Below are positions 26,518 to 36,635 of a stretch of 64,000 nucleotides of DNA, piece after piece (position 1 is the stretch's first letter; every line of letters starts with the position of its first letter). The DNA is from an uncultured Clostridia bacterium. GTDB taxonomy: Bacteria; Bacillota; Clostridia; TANB77; CAG-508. Both the position numbers and the translations under genes were made by a program. The stretch is from assembly GCA_934122385.1 (NCBI GenBank), contig CAKOWP010000002.1, positions 9,578 through 73,577 of the forward strand. The letters run 5' to 3'. The notes beneath the pieces are model-generated. The model saw only the letters and a program-made list of their open reading frames with translations. It made no database searches and was not told the origin of the DNA.

Positions 26518-27245
26518 TATCTTCTTTCCCCTTTCTTTCTAAAGTGCATACTGTCTATTATTACAGCTAAAGAGACTTTAACCATATAATCAATACTTTT
26601 CCAAACATTTATTGATGATTTACCACCAGTTCTTTCATTCATACTTACAGGTACTTCTACAACCTTAAAATTATCCACTAAAACTTCTACTGTAGATTCA
26701 GGTTCTGGGTAATCTGTAGGATAATCATTTGCAAATATTTTTATAACATTTTTGTCTATTGCTCTAAATCCTGATGTTGGATCTGTTATTTTCTTATGAC
26801 AGAATAGTTTTATAAAAAATGATATAATATTTTTTCCTAATCTTCTCATAAAAGTAGATTGGAACTCACTAGAGTTTTTATCTAAATATCTTGTTCCAAT
26901 ACACATATTAGCTTGTCCATCAATTATTGGCTTTGTAATATTAGGTACACAATTAATATCATGTTGTCCATCTCCATCAAATTGAATTGCTATATCATAA
27001 TTGTTTTCATATGCATATTTATAACCTGTTTGAACAGCACCACCAATTCCTAAATTGTGTACTAAATTGACATGGTTAAAATTATTTTCTTGTAAAATTT
27101 TAAGTGTATTATCTTTTGAACCATCATTAATTACAACATAATCTACTTTTGTTTCGTTTTTCTTGTTATATTCTTCTATATTTAAGCATACATTTTTAAT
27201 ATTTTCTTGTTCATTATATGCTGGTATTATTAATAAAATTTTCAT
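26517..27245 (-). CDS. DPM1-like GT2 glycosyltransferase
   Basis: 242 aa: LLIIPAYNEQENIKNVCLNI at the N-terminus, VVINDGSKDNTLKIL near 37, HNLGIGGAVQTGY, IQFDGDGQHD near 87, and GTRYLDKNSSEFQS. It lacks C-terminal transmembrane helices, unlike the GtrB-type enzyme at 17736. It probably makes polyprenyl-phosphate-sugar with the help of the coupled DUF2304 partner, supplying donor to the DUF2142-type protein upstream. Confidence 0.9.
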   Translation of the reverse strand: MKILLIIPAYNEQENIKNVCLNIEEYNKKNETKVDYVVINDGSKDNTLKILQENNFNHVNLVHNLGIGGAVQTGYKYAYENNYDIAIQFDGDGQHDINCVPNITKPIIDGQANMCIGTRYLDKNSSEFQSTFMRRLGKNIISFFIKLFCHKKITDPTSGFRAIDKNVIKIFANDYPTDYPEPESTVEVLVDNFKVVEVPVSMNERTGGKSSINVWKSIDYMVKVSLAVIIDSMHFRKKGERR

Positions 27246-27259
27246 TTACTTCTCCTCAT

Positions 27260-28960
27260 TTATCTTAATATTGACCCTATTAAATTAACTATTATAAATG
27301 CTAATTGCATACTTGAAATTTTTAATACTATTTCATTGTCCTCTTGAGTCTTTAACATTTTGCTTGATGCACATATCATAATTAATGAAATAATTGGAAA
27401 TATATATCTTGGTTGATATCCTAAAACATAGTTAGCTCCAACTGGTGCACACGCAATATATAATATACCACTTGTAAAACAAAATGTTAGCATAAATGCA
27501 GCTAAAAATACTATTTTTTCTTTTTTATTAAAGTTCTTTGAGTCATCCCTTACTGCAACATAAAAATAATATAAAAACATAACTACAAATATATTAGATG
27601 AGTTTTGTGCAAAATACAAATCAGAGTTAAACATTTGTAACCATGCAAAATTAAGTAAACAATTTTTCACTTGATTTTTTATTACACTTAATACAATTAA
27701 TGGGTTGTGTATTGCATTTTTTATTTGCTCAGTTGCATTTACATTTTCATATCTATTATCTGTTAAATTAATTTTAGGTTGAAGATATAATATTAATAAA
27801 TTTACAATAATAAATGCAATTAATATTACAGGTATTTGTTTTTTGTATTTTTTTATAATGTCTTTTAAAGGTAATAAAAACATTATTAGCCCAACAAATA
27901 TATATGACATTGATTTAAACATCAATAGTAGTGTATACAAACATAGTAATACAATTATATTTTTTAATGTTATATTTTCTTTGTCATTATATAATTTTAA
28001 GAAATATGCTATAAACAAAGAGGCTAGTCCAACTCCAATTCCATCAACAGAGTATGTTGATGCAAAACATAAAAACATTGGAATTGTTAATATTATGAAA
28101 AACGTATTCTTTTTATATGGTAATATTTTCAATGCTAATGCTATTAATGCTATATATGTTGCTAAGTTAAAAATTCTACCCATAAAAAATACATCTGCAA
28201 CACTTCCCTGTAGTATTCTACCTACAAGTATTCCCAAAGTTGATGGAATATATATTACAGCATTATATGATGTTGGCATAGAATCAACCAAATATTCTTC
28301 TGGTAAATTTCCATTTTGGAATTCATATTTTTCTCCAAAAAGAGATACAAAAATTGAATAATGTGTTCCTCTAGGTATTTCTTCCATAAATTGTTTATCA
28401 ACAACAGGATTTTCAACATCTAAATTTCCATATGATAAATTATATGCAGACATAAAATGTCTTTTTTCATCTAAAATATGATATACATTTACTGTAAAGC
28501 AAAATATCATTCCTATCATAAATATTGAAATTAAATTTGTATAATATTTTTTTGTTAACATTTCTACTGATATAAATCCAGTTATTAATGATACTGATAT
28601 TAAGGTAAAGTGTATTAATGCCAAATCTTGTTTAACTAAAAACTTATACGCATATATTGCAATTGCTACAATTGCTAATAAAAAATATAAAATCATTACT
28701 ATCTTTTTTGTTTTGCTTTTAAATGATTCACTTACATCATCTATTATTTTACTTCTGTTTATAAAGAATATTGCTATTAATATTCCTAAATATGCAACTC
28801 CCCTACATAAAGAGAAGTAAAATCCTTGAACAGGTTGACGTGTTACTAAATCTGTTGTGAATTTAACATTACAGTATCCAAATTCAAAAATTATAAGATT
28901 TATAATTATAGCTATCCAATTAAAAATTTTTATATTTCTTTTACTGAAAATCTTTTCCAT
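27260..28960 (-). CDS. DUF2142-like polytopic membrane protein
   Basis: 566 aa with about 12 hydrophobic segments and a large extracytoplasmic region after TM4-5 (DEKRHFMSAYNLSYGNLD near 185, then NAVIYIPSTLGILVGRIL), in the style of DUF2142 proteins, which behave like GT-C enzymes. The order DUF2142 - GT2 - DUF2304 - GT2 suggests a second polyprenyl-sugar module beside the GtrA/GtrB one. Confidence 0.75.
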   Translation of the reverse strand: MEKIFSKRNIKIFNWIAIIINLIIFEFGYCNVKFTTDLVTRQPVQGFYFSLCRGVAYLGILIAIFFINRSKIIDDVSESFKSKTKKIVMILYFLLAIVAIAIYAYKFLVKQDLALIHFTLISVSLITGFISVEMLTKKYYTNLISIFMIGMIFCFTVNVYHILDEKRHFMSAYNLSYGNLDVENPVVDKQFMEEIPRGTHYSIFVSLFGEKYEFQNGNLPEEYLVDSMPTSYNAVIYIPSTLGILVGRILQGSVADVFFMGRIFNLATYIALIALALKILPYKKNTFFIILTIPMFLCFASTYSVDGIGVGLASLFIAYFLKLYNDKENITLKNIIVLLCLYTLLLMFKSMSYIFVGLIMFLLPLKDIIKKYKKQIPVILIAFIIVNLLILYLQPKINLTDNRYENVNATEQIKNAIHNPLIVLSVIKNQVKNCLLNFAWLQMFNSDLYFAQNSSNIFVVMFLYYFYVAVRDDSKNFNKKEKIVFLAAFMLTFCFTSGILYIACAPVGANYVLGYQPRYIFPIISLIMICASSKMLKTQEDNEIVLKISSMQLAFIIVNLIGSILR

Positions 28961-29076
28961 AATTTTTTATCCGTTTTTCCTTTCATTTATTTTTATTTCT
29001 TATTTTCTAATAATTCTACTTTTTGTTCAATTGTATAAATTTTTCCTAACTTTATATAATTAAAATAGTTTGTACA

Positions 29077-29162
29077 AAAATTTGCTTTGCAAATTTTGCA
29101 CTCGAACAAAGACGCGGACTTTAAAATGCTATAATAAGTGCAGACTTTATTATTGTCCGCTT
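29077..29162 (-). terminator. Two hairpins at the 3' end of the acyltransferase gene
   Basis: AAAATTTGC/GCAAATTTT (29077-29097, perfect, 3-nt loop) and GCGGAC/GTCCGC (about 29114-29160, with inner TTATTAT/AATAATAA pairing). The second hairpin overlaps the last codons of the acyltransferase. They may be terminators or another small palindromic repeat. Confidence 0.5.
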
Positions 29163-30173
29163 TTGTTCTACTTTAAAAAGATTTTGGATATTTTTATTCA
29201 AAACATACAAAATTTTTGCACATATACCTATAACTATCCAACAAGTAATATATAAACATATTGTTTCTGATACACGTAATGTTTTATTTGTAAATGTACT
29301 TTCTATTTTCATTATTATATAATGATGTACTAAAAATATTGCATATGAGTATTTACCTATAATATTAAATATTTTTTGAACATTAATATTTTCAATTTTT
29401 TCTCCTATATATCCTAATACAATAAATAAATTATATCCAATAAAGTTAGCTATTAATACAGTTTTGTTTAAACTACTTGAACTATTTGGAATCAAATACG
29501 CTATAATTGCTAATACAAGTGCCACTATGGCTTGCCATAACTTAAATTGTTTTATATATTTAATAACATACATTCCTAATACAAAACTATATGTACAAAT
29601 AATTAAATTTTTATTTATAGGCATTACACCATTTCTATAAAAAATTAATAATGCAAAATTTATAAGAGTGTATACCCCAATAAATATTTTTGGATATTTA
29701 TTAACAATTTTTCGTAAAATTGGAAATAGTATATATATAAATACTATACAACCTAAAAACCATTCGCCTATTAAATAAAAAGTTTGTGTATATGGGCTTA
29801 AGTATCCATCCATTGCTAATAATGATATTCCCAATTTATAAGTTGGTAAATCCCATATTATTCCTTTACATCCATAAAAAATGTATATAAATACAAGTGT
29901 ATATGCTATCCAGAACATAGGATATATTCCTAAAAATCTTTTCTTAGCATATTTTTTCAAGTCTATTTTTTCTCCATAATTGTACATTAAAGATGCACCT
30001 GATATCATGAAAAATAGTGTTACACCTATCATTCCCCATTTTCCATTTGAAAAAATTTTAAATCCTGTAATGTTATTTTCTGCAAAGTGCACGTAAAAAT
30101 GATATGTTACTATCATAATCATTGATATAACTCTTATAAAATCTAAATAAAAAATTTTTTTCTTTTTCTCCAT
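29121..30173 (-). CDS. Acyltransferase 3 family membrane protein (OafA/WecH-like)
   Basis: 350 aa with about 10 hydrophobic segments. The N-terminal signature YLDFIRVISMIMIVTYHFYVHF carries the catalytic-type His of the family, and MISGASLMYNYGEKIDLKKYAKKRFLGIYP follows near 55-85. Such proteins O-acylate (often O-acetylate) surface sugars. The final dozen residues are encoded by a hairpin, so the C-terminus may be altered. It follows the GT2-GT4 fusion gene by one base. Confidence 0.88.
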   Translation of the reverse strand: MEKKKKIFYLDFIRVISMIMIVTYHFYVHFAENNITGFKIFSNGKWGMIGVTLFFMISGASLMYNYGEKIDLKKYAKKRFLGIYPMFWIAYTLVFIYIFYGCKGIIWDLPTYKLGISLLAMDGYLSPYTQTFYLIGEWFLGCIVFIYILFPILRKIVNKYPKIFIGVYTLINFALLIFYRNGVMPINKNLIICTYSFVLGMYVIKYIKQFKLWQAIVALVLAIIAYLIPNSSSSLNKTVLIANFIGYNLFIVLGYIGEKIENINVQKIFNIIGKYSYAIFLVHHYIIMKIESTFTNKTLRVSETICLYITCWIVIGICAKILYVLNKNIQNLFKVEQKRTIIKSALIIAF

Positions 30174-30174
30174 T

Positions 30175-32409
30175 TTATTTTCCTTTTATCTTTCCCTTTA
30201 TTTTCTTAGATATTTTCCATATCTTTGTATTTCTTAATTTTTCATATTTATAAACTACATGTCCATACAAAGCTTGATATTGGTCAAAATCTTGCTCTCT
30301 TGTTTTTGTTCTATATTCCATAAAGCTGTAAGCGTCGGCTACTAATTTTGTGTTTTCAATTTTAACATTATTATATAATTCAATATAATAGTTTTGCATT
30401 TCTGTAACTGTTTTAAATTTATAATTTTTAAAATTATTTTTCTTATTGTTATATTCTTCCTTATTATTATGTATTTCTTCTATTTTTTCAAGTATTTTTG
30501 TAGAATTTGTAGAAAAACTTATTGTCCATCCTAATTCATCTTTTTTAATCCTATCCCCTACTGCTCCAATATTAAATGTAAGTACTGGCACATGTGCCAT
30601 ATAGCATTCTGTTAATGTATATGAATATGTTTCTGGCCATGTTGCAAAAATGCATACTAAGTCAATGTTATTATCTATCAATAATTGAGGTAATTCTCCT
30701 CTTCTATATGGTCCATGGTTTGTATAATTCTTTTGATTTTTTGTTAATTCTGGTAATTCAGATTTTCCAAATAAATGTATTTTTATATTTGAATTATTAT
30801 TAGTTCTAATTAAATCTTTTAATATGTTTCCACCTTTGTGTATAGCCATTGCTCCAACAAATGCTACATTAAATGTATTGTTTTCCGCTTTTCTTTCTTT
30901 GTTTTTTACTTCTATTACATCAACACCATGTTCTACAACTTCAAAATTTATATCTTTATAAGTTTTTTCAAAAATATTTTTAGTATTATCAGATGGAACT
31001 ATTATTTTATCAAATTTTTCTAATACTTCTTTGCAAGTATTTTTCCAATTTTCTATTATATTGCTATTTACACCATATCTATTGTGTAGACATTTTTCAC
31101 AATTTTTTTCTTTATCATATTCACAATAAATATCTTTATATACCATATTTATTGAAGGACAAATCATATATAAATCATGTAATGTAAGTATTGAATATAT
31201 ATTTCTTTCTTTTGCTACATCTATTGCATCAAATGTCTGGAATAAGAAATGATGCACATGTAATATGTTTATTTTGAAACTGTCAAATATGTTTTCTACC
31301 ATTTCTTTATACCTGTTATTTGTATAAACAATTTGACCATATTGATTTATATCTGTTTTGTAATTTGCTATCTCTCTTCCGCCTTTATCTGTATACAAAT
31401 ATAATTTAAATCTTGATAAATCATTTTTATCTGGTGCTAATACAAAACTTGCTATTCCATTTTTGTTATTGGCAATAATTATATCTTTTATATGTAATGA
31501 TGTTCCTCCTGTCATTTCCATATTTGCTTCCCATTCATTTACAAGATACAAAATTCTCTTCTTACCATATAATTGTATATTTAAGCTTACATTTTCTTGT
31601 ATATCTCTAATTGGATTATTTGCTAGAAAATTATCTGTTTTTTGGACATATATTGGATGTTTTTTTCTTAATAAATTCATATGTTCTTCAATTAAAGCTG
31701 CTCTTGATGCTGTAAGGTTTTCCTTTTTAAAACTTTGTGTCCCTTTATGATATATAAATGTATTATCACATAATACATTTGTGTACCCATGGTCTAGGGC
31801 TCTATAGCAAAAATCATTTTCTTCGCCATATCCTTTTCCAAATGTTTCATCATCAAATAAACCTACTTCTTTTATTACATCTCTTTTAATGTACATACAA
31901 AATCCATTTCCAGTTGTCAATTGTGGATATCTATTTTTTGATATTTCTTCTATCATTTTTGCATATTCTTCAAGTGACATATTTTCTGGTAAATCGTTGT
32001 CTACTCCAAAATTTGGTACTGATGCAATTGTTCCATTGTTTGTAAGCGGTGTTACTGTTGCTATATACTCATTTGAATATGCACATTTTTGTATTTTTTC
32101 TGTCCATCCCTCTGTAACTTCTGTATCGCTGTTTAACAAGATTACATCATTTCCTGAATATTGCATACCTTTATTTACTGTTTTTACAAATCCCATATTT
32201 TGTTCATTATCTAATACTACAATTTTTTTATCTGTATTTTCATTTTTATATTTTAATAGCATTGGTAATATTTTTTCATCTGGGCTTTTGTCATTTATTA
32301 ATACAAGTGTATGTACTACTAAATCAGTATTTTTTATTACACTTTTTATACATTCTTCTGTAAATTCATATGCATTATAAATTGGTACTATTATATCTAT
32401 TGGTTTCAT
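30175..32409 (-). CDS. Two-domain glycosyltransferase, GT2-GT4 fusion
   Basis: 744 aa. GT2 domain in residues 1-250 (DIIVPIYNAYEFTEECIKS, LLNSDTEVTEGW near 95, GLFDDETFGKGYGEENDFCYR near 180), then a GT4-type domain from about 285 (LYLVNEWEANMEMTGGTSLH, HVHHFLFQTFDAIDVAKE) with the EX7E region ETYSYTLTE near 620. Fusions of this sort usually add two different sugars in succession. Soluble, cytoplasmic. AGAGAGGAAATT precedes the ATG. Confidence 0.9.
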   Translation of the reverse strand: MKPIDIIVPIYNAYEFTEECIKSVIKNTDLVVHTLVLINDKSPDEKILPMLLKYKNENTDKKIVVLDNEQNMGFVKTVNKGMQYSGNDVILLNSDTEVTEGWTEKIQKCAYSNEYIATVTPLTNNGTIASVPNFGVDNDLPENMSLEEYAKMIEEISKNRYPQLTTGNGFCMYIKRDVIKEVGLFDDETFGKGYGEENDFCYRALDHGYTNVLCDNTFIYHKGTQSFKKENLTASRAALIEEHMNLLRKKHPIYVQKTDNFLANNPIRDIQENVSLNIQLYGKKRILYLVNEWEANMEMTGGTSLHIKDIIIANNKNGIASFVLAPDKNDLSRFKLYLYTDKGGREIANYKTDINQYGQIVYTNNRYKEMVENIFDSFKINILHVHHFLFQTFDAIDVAKERNIYSILTLHDLYMICPSINMVYKDIYCEYDKEKNCEKCLHNRYGVNSNIIENWKNTCKEVLEKFDKIIVPSDNTKNIFEKTYKDINFEVVEHGVDVIEVKNKERKAENNTFNVAFVGAMAIHKGGNILKDLIRTNNNSNIKIHLFGKSELPELTKNQKNYTNHGPYRRGELPQLLIDNNIDLVCIFATWPETYSYTLTECYMAHVPVLTFNIGAVGDRIKKDELGWTISFSTNSTKILEKIEEIHNNKEEYNNKKNNFKNYKFKTVTEMQNYYIELYNNVKIENTKLVADAYSFMEYRTKTREQDFDQYQALYGHVVYKYEKLRNTKIWKISKKIKGKIKGK

Positions 32410-32440
32410 AATTTCCTCTCTTTTTATACTAATATTTTTA

Positions 32441-34144
32441 TTACACGTTTAAGCTTAATCCTGTATTCGTTTTACTTAAATTTGGACTAAAGAATATATC
32501 GCCTTTTTCGTACATATCATTCCATTTCTTTTGAATCTTTGTTTCTTCTGATGGTATTTTTTCAGCTTGTCCTAATTTTTTAACTTCAAAAGTAATTATT
32601 GGATTTATTACAATTTGTTTTCCAGAAGCTAACATTTTCAAACATGTATCTATGCTTTGTGCTAATCCTCTAAAATCACCTGTAAATCCGCCTGTTTGCA
32701 TAAATATGTCTTTGTCTATCATTGCATATTTTACATATACACAAGATACATTATGGATTATTAATAATCTTTGCATATATGTTCCAACATCTTTTGGTGC
32801 ACCTTTATATAGAAAATCTCCTGCTCCATTCATTCCTAGAATAATTCCGCTGTGTTCTACTTGTCCATTTTTATTGTATAATTTAGTTCCTACTATTCCA
32901 ACATTTTTATCTTGGCAGATTCCAACTAAGTCTTCTATATATGTTGATTTATCAATTTTATTTAAGTTTTCATCAACTATCATAAAATACTTTCCTTCTG
33001 CCTGTATAACAGCTTCGTTATAATCTTTAAATACGTCATTTGTTGGTTTTATTACTTTTTTTACATTTTCTATATCTTTGCTTGAAATAACAAGTATTTC
33101 ATAGTTTTTATAATTTGTATTATTATCTATTTTTCTAACTATTTTTTCTACATCATTTTCAAAGCAATTTCTTCCATCAACTATTATACTAACTTTTGGA
33201 TTATCTTTTATAGCATATTTTATTTCATAGCTTCCTGGTGTTAATCCATCTGTAACTTCAACATCAGTATCTAAACTTCTTTTTATATGGTCTTTAATAA
33301 CCTTTTTTCCAACTTCAAAAGCATATGGCTTTGAATCAGAATTTTGTGCTGTAGAATTTTTATGTGCTCTCCAATGATATAAAACCTTAGGAATATGAAC
33401 TATGTGTTGTGTTAATTCAGATGCTCTTGCTACAATATCAAAATCTTGGCTTCCATCATATTCACTTCTAAATCCGTCTAATCTATCCATTAATTCTTTT
33501 TTAAATATACTAAAATGGCAGATATAATTTGCACTGTTTAATGTATATGGTGAAAAGTCTGGTTTAAAGAATACTCCATATCTAGGTCCTTTTGCTGTTT
33601 CTAATTTGTCTTCATCTGAATATAGAAATTCTACATCAGGATTTTCGTTTATTGCTTTTACAACTTCATATAAAGAAAATACTGGTAATAAATCATCGTG
33701 ATCTAATAATCCTATAAAATCACCTGTTGCAAGTGTTAAAGCTTCATTTGTATTTCCTGAAATTCCTTTATTTTCGCCTATTATTTTGTATTTAATTCTA
33801 TTGTCTTTTTTTGGATATTCTTGCATATATTTTATTGGCTCTGGCGAACCATCTGCTAAACATAATTCCCAATTAGAATAAGTTTGATTTTGTAAACTTT
33901 TTACTAATTCTTCAAAGAATTTTTGTGGTGTGTTATATACTGGAACAACTATACTAATTTTAGGTTGAATTTTAAACTTAGTATTTCTCTGTTCTTCTAA
34001 TTCTTTTTTATTTGGTTCATTTGCATCTATCCATTTTTTATATATTCTTTCTTCTTCGCTATATTTTGCAAAAAATTTATTGTATATTTTTTTTGCTACT
34101 TCTCTTCTTTTTGATCCTTCTGGTAATATTTTTTTAATACACAT
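32441..34144 (-). CDS. GT2 glycosyltransferase, O-antigen rhamnosyltransferase-like
   Basis: 567 aa. A helical N-terminus (about 60 residues), a GT2 domain (SIVVPVYNTPQKFFEELVKSL near 65, LADGSPEP, GLLDHDDLLP near 155, LYSDEDKLE near 185) and a second, degenerate GT2-like half from about 325 (KVSIIVDGRNCFENDVEKI). Similar proteins build rhamnose-containing O-antigens and rhamnans. The presence of rml genes 18 kb away supports a rhamnosyl donor, which is inference. Confidence 0.85.
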   Translation of the reverse strand: MCIKKILPEGSKRREVAKKIYNKFFAKYSEEERIYKKWIDANEPNKKELEEQRNTKFKIQPKISIVVPVYNTPQKFFEELVKSLQNQTYSNWELCLADGSPEPIKYMQEYPKKDNRIKYKIIGENKGISGNTNEALTLATGDFIGLLDHDDLLPVFSLYEVVKAINENPDVEFLYSDEDKLETAKGPRYGVFFKPDFSPYTLNSANYICHFSIFKKELMDRLDGFRSEYDGSQDFDIVARASELTQHIVHIPKVLYHWRAHKNSTAQNSDSKPYAFEVGKKVIKDHIKRSLDTDVEVTDGLTPGSYEIKYAIKDNPKVSIIVDGRNCFENDVEKIVRKIDNNTNYKNYEILVISSKDIENVKKVIKPTNDVFKDYNEAVIQAEGKYFMIVDENLNKIDKSTYIEDLVGICQDKNVGIVGTKLYNKNGQVEHSGIILGMNGAGDFLYKGAPKDVGTYMQRLLIIHNVSCVYVKYAMIDKDIFMQTGGFTGDFRGLAQSIDTCLKMLASGKQIVINPIITFEVKKLGQAEKIPSEETKIQKKWNDMYEKGDIFFSPNLSKTNTGLSLNV

Positions 34145-34158
34145 AATTATACCTCTTT

Positions 34159-35652
34159 TTATTTTTTCATATTCAACATTCTTTCTAAATTAGTTATATA
34201 TTCTTGTTTCTTTTCATTATCATGTTTTAAATCAGAATAATACTGTTCTAAGTTCTTTATATATTTATCTTTGTTGTTTATTTCTTCTAAATATGATTTA
34301 TTTTCATTTATTAGATTATCGATTGCTTTTAAATTTTCTTTTTTATACATTGCATCATATATTTCCTCATCTAATATTCCTTCTCTTAACTTTTTATCAA
34401 TTTCATTAAAGAATTCCTTATATTTTAAAATATTTAATCTTTCCAGCAATTCATCTAAATTTATTTTACGAACTAAATCATATGAATTAATAACTGACCT
34501 ATATATTATAAATTCAACTGGTAAATATTCTTTTTCCCATTCTTGGTCAAAAAATATAAATTTTTTATCTATATAAAAGCAGTTTTTAGATATCATATCC
34601 CAATAAGCATTTTTCATATAATTTAAATTTTTCATTAAATCTTCATCTGTTCTAAAAGTCAATTTATCATTGCATTGTTCATATTTTAAAGAATTTTTCA
34701 ACAATATATTTTTTAAATCATTTAAAATATTTACTATTGCATTTATATCATCAATTTTTTCATATAATACTTCATCTAAAGTTGTTTCGTTTTTTATTAA
34801 TTTGCTATATATTTTTCCATCTTTTTCATAATCTAATATTTCTATATTTTCATCCTTAACATTATGAATTATATTTGTCATATTTGCAATATGTTTATTT
34901 GCCTCTTCATTTGCTGGCAATTTTTCTACAACATTATCTTTTATTATTGTCATAAGTTGATATTGTTCTTTTCTGCAATTATTGAAAGATATATATTTTA
35001 TATCATTTTTACTTTCATAATTTGATGCCTCCATAAAATATGAATTTGCAAATATATCAAGCATTTCTGGTGAAGTTGATATTACTGTTTTTAATACATT
35101 TTTTTCATCGAACACCTTTATTTCATCTTCAGAAATATCAGGATTATATTTGTCAATTTGTCCTTTTCCAATTTTAAAATTTTTATTTATAATTAGCTCA
35201 GCTGTTCTGTAGTTTGGAAAAGCATAAAATATGTTATTAACATTCAAGTTATTATTTTCTATTTCATTTTCAATACAATTTATTGTTTTTATTTTGTTAT
35301 TATCTTCCAGGCTTAAAACTCCATTCTGTCTGTTTATATCATATTTACTCCAATTATTAATTCCTAAACCATTATTTCCTATAATTAATATTTTGCCGGT
35401 ATCATTTAACATGTTTTTAACTATCTTAATTATATTTTTATATCTTTCATATCCATATATTAAGATATAATCATATTTAAGGCTTTGTTCAATTTCTTCA
35501 ATATCATTAATTACATTAACACTAATAAATTTTTTCCTTAATTCTTTTGTTATATAATTATTTATACCAATTTGAAGTATCGTTTTGTTATTATCAAAAG
35601 GATACCATTTGATTATATTTGAATTAAATTTTTCTAATTTATCTTGATTCAC
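34159..35652 (-). CDS. Putative SAM-methyltransferase-like protein with C-terminal coiled coil
   Basis: 497 aa. The N-terminal 130 residues look like a degenerate class I methyltransferase fold (NKTILQIGINNYITKELRKK, YDYILIYGY, LNDTGKILIIGNNGLGINNW). A middle part (YSKLIKNETTLDEVL, FIFFDQEWEKEYLP near 385) resembles modules found in rumen/gut polysaccharide loci. The last 60 residues form a coiled coil. The start is GTG after GGAGGAACGTAA. Methylation of a glycan terminus to set chain length is possible but unproven. Confidence 0.55.
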   Translation of the reverse strand: MNQDKLEKFNSNIIKWYPFDNNKTILQIGINNYITKELRKKFISVNVINDIEEIEQSLKYDYILIYGYERYKNIIKIVKNMLNDTGKILIIGNNGLGINNWSKYDINRQNGVLSLEDNNKIKTINCIENEIENNNLNVNNIFYAFPNYRTAELIINKNFKIGKGQIDKYNPDISEDEIKVFDEKNVLKTVISTSPEMLDIFANSYFMEASNYESKNDIKYISFNNCRKEQYQLMTIIKDNVVEKLPANEEANKHIANMTNIIHNVKDENIEILDYEKDGKIYSKLIKNETTLDEVLYEKIDDINAIVNILNDLKNILLKNSLKYEQCNDKLTFRTDEDLMKNLNYMKNAYWDMISKNCFYIDKKFIFFDQEWEKEYLPVEFIIYRSVINSYDLVRKINLDELLERLNILKYKEFFNEIDKKLREGILDEEIYDAMYKKENLKAIDNLINENKSYLEEINNKDKYIKNLEQYYSDLKHDNEKKQEYITNLERMLNMKK

Positions 35653-35667
35653 TTACGTTCCTCCATT

Positions 35668-36570
35668 TTAAAAAATCTTAATATTTTGAACTCCATTAAA
35701 CGCTAAGTAATTTACCTTAACTTTTAAATCTTCCATCCATTTTCTAGTTTCTTTTGTTGTCCAAGGTCCATCATCTTCAGTTCCGTACATATTGTTTTCC
35801 CATATTCTTTGTGTTGTTGGCCACAAGCAAATTTCTGGTTTTACAATTTTATATAGCTCCTCTGTTGCTCCTGCTTGTCCATGATGTGCAACTTGAACAA
35901 TATCAGCTCTTAGATTTTCACCTTGATTTTTTATTAATTTTTCACTACTTTCAGATCCTGTATCACCCAAAAACAAAATATCTTTCTGATTAACAGTAAA
36001 TTTTATTACCATACTCGAATTATTTATAGCATTTGTTGTTATTTCAGGATTTTTGATTCCCAATATTTTAGCTGTTACATTATCAATTCTTATTATATCA
36101 TTTATTTGTGGTTCTATGATTTTTTCTTTTATTCTTTCTTGTTCTATTACAGGAAAAAACATATCTATATCTTCTTGTCTTGATGGTTCATTTTCTATAT
36201 ACCACTGTTTATCATTTACAGACATGTATATTTTTTCGATGTCTATATTTTCATTTTGTGATATAATTTCAAATGCTCCTGCATGGTCTGAATGTGGATG
36301 TGTTATAAACCAAGCATCTACTTTACTTCCATTATCTACTATATATTTTTCTAATTGTTCTGCATCATCTGTTGTTCCACCATCAATTATTATTATTTTT
36401 TCATTTATTGTTTTTATTGCATATCCCATCATTTGTCTTGCTGAACACGGAGAAAATTCTGTTAATATTATATAATTATTTCTTCTTTTTATATAAAAAA
36501 TACTAAATACTATGCATATTATTAATATTGTTATTATTGATATTTTTATAGACTTCTTTTTTTCTTTCAT
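35668..36570 (-). CDS. Membrane-anchored MBL-fold hydrolase (ComEC C-terminal-like)
   Basis: 300 aa: one N-terminal transmembrane helix (SIISIITILIICIVFSIFYI-like, residues 8-27), then a metallo-beta-lactamase fold with zinc motif THPHSDHAG near residue 92, DTGSES near 205 and HHGQAG near 230. It resembles the ComEC/Rec2 hydrolase domain but without the competence channel. It sits between an ABC exporter gene and glycosyltransferases, so a phosphodiesterase or glycan-lipid role outside the cell is plausible. Confidence 0.82.
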   Translation of the reverse strand: MKEKKKSIKISIITILIICIVFSIFYIKRRNNYIILTEFSPCSARQMMGYAIKTINEKIIIIDGGTTDDAEQLEKYIVDNGSKVDAWFITHPHSDHAGAFEIISQNENIDIEKIYMSVNDKQWYIENEPSRQEDIDMFFPVIEQERIKEKIIEPQINDIIRIDNVTAKILGIKNPEITTNAINNSSMVIKFTVNQKDILFLGDTGSESSEKLIKNQGENLRADIVQVAHHGQAGATEELYKIVKPEICLWPTTQRIWENNMYGTEDDGPWTTKETRKWMEDLKVKVNYLAFNGVQNIKIF

Positions 36571-36635
36571 TTATACATTTATCCCCCTTTGAATATATAA
36601 AATTGATTTTTAATTTACAAAATTACATTTTTTTA

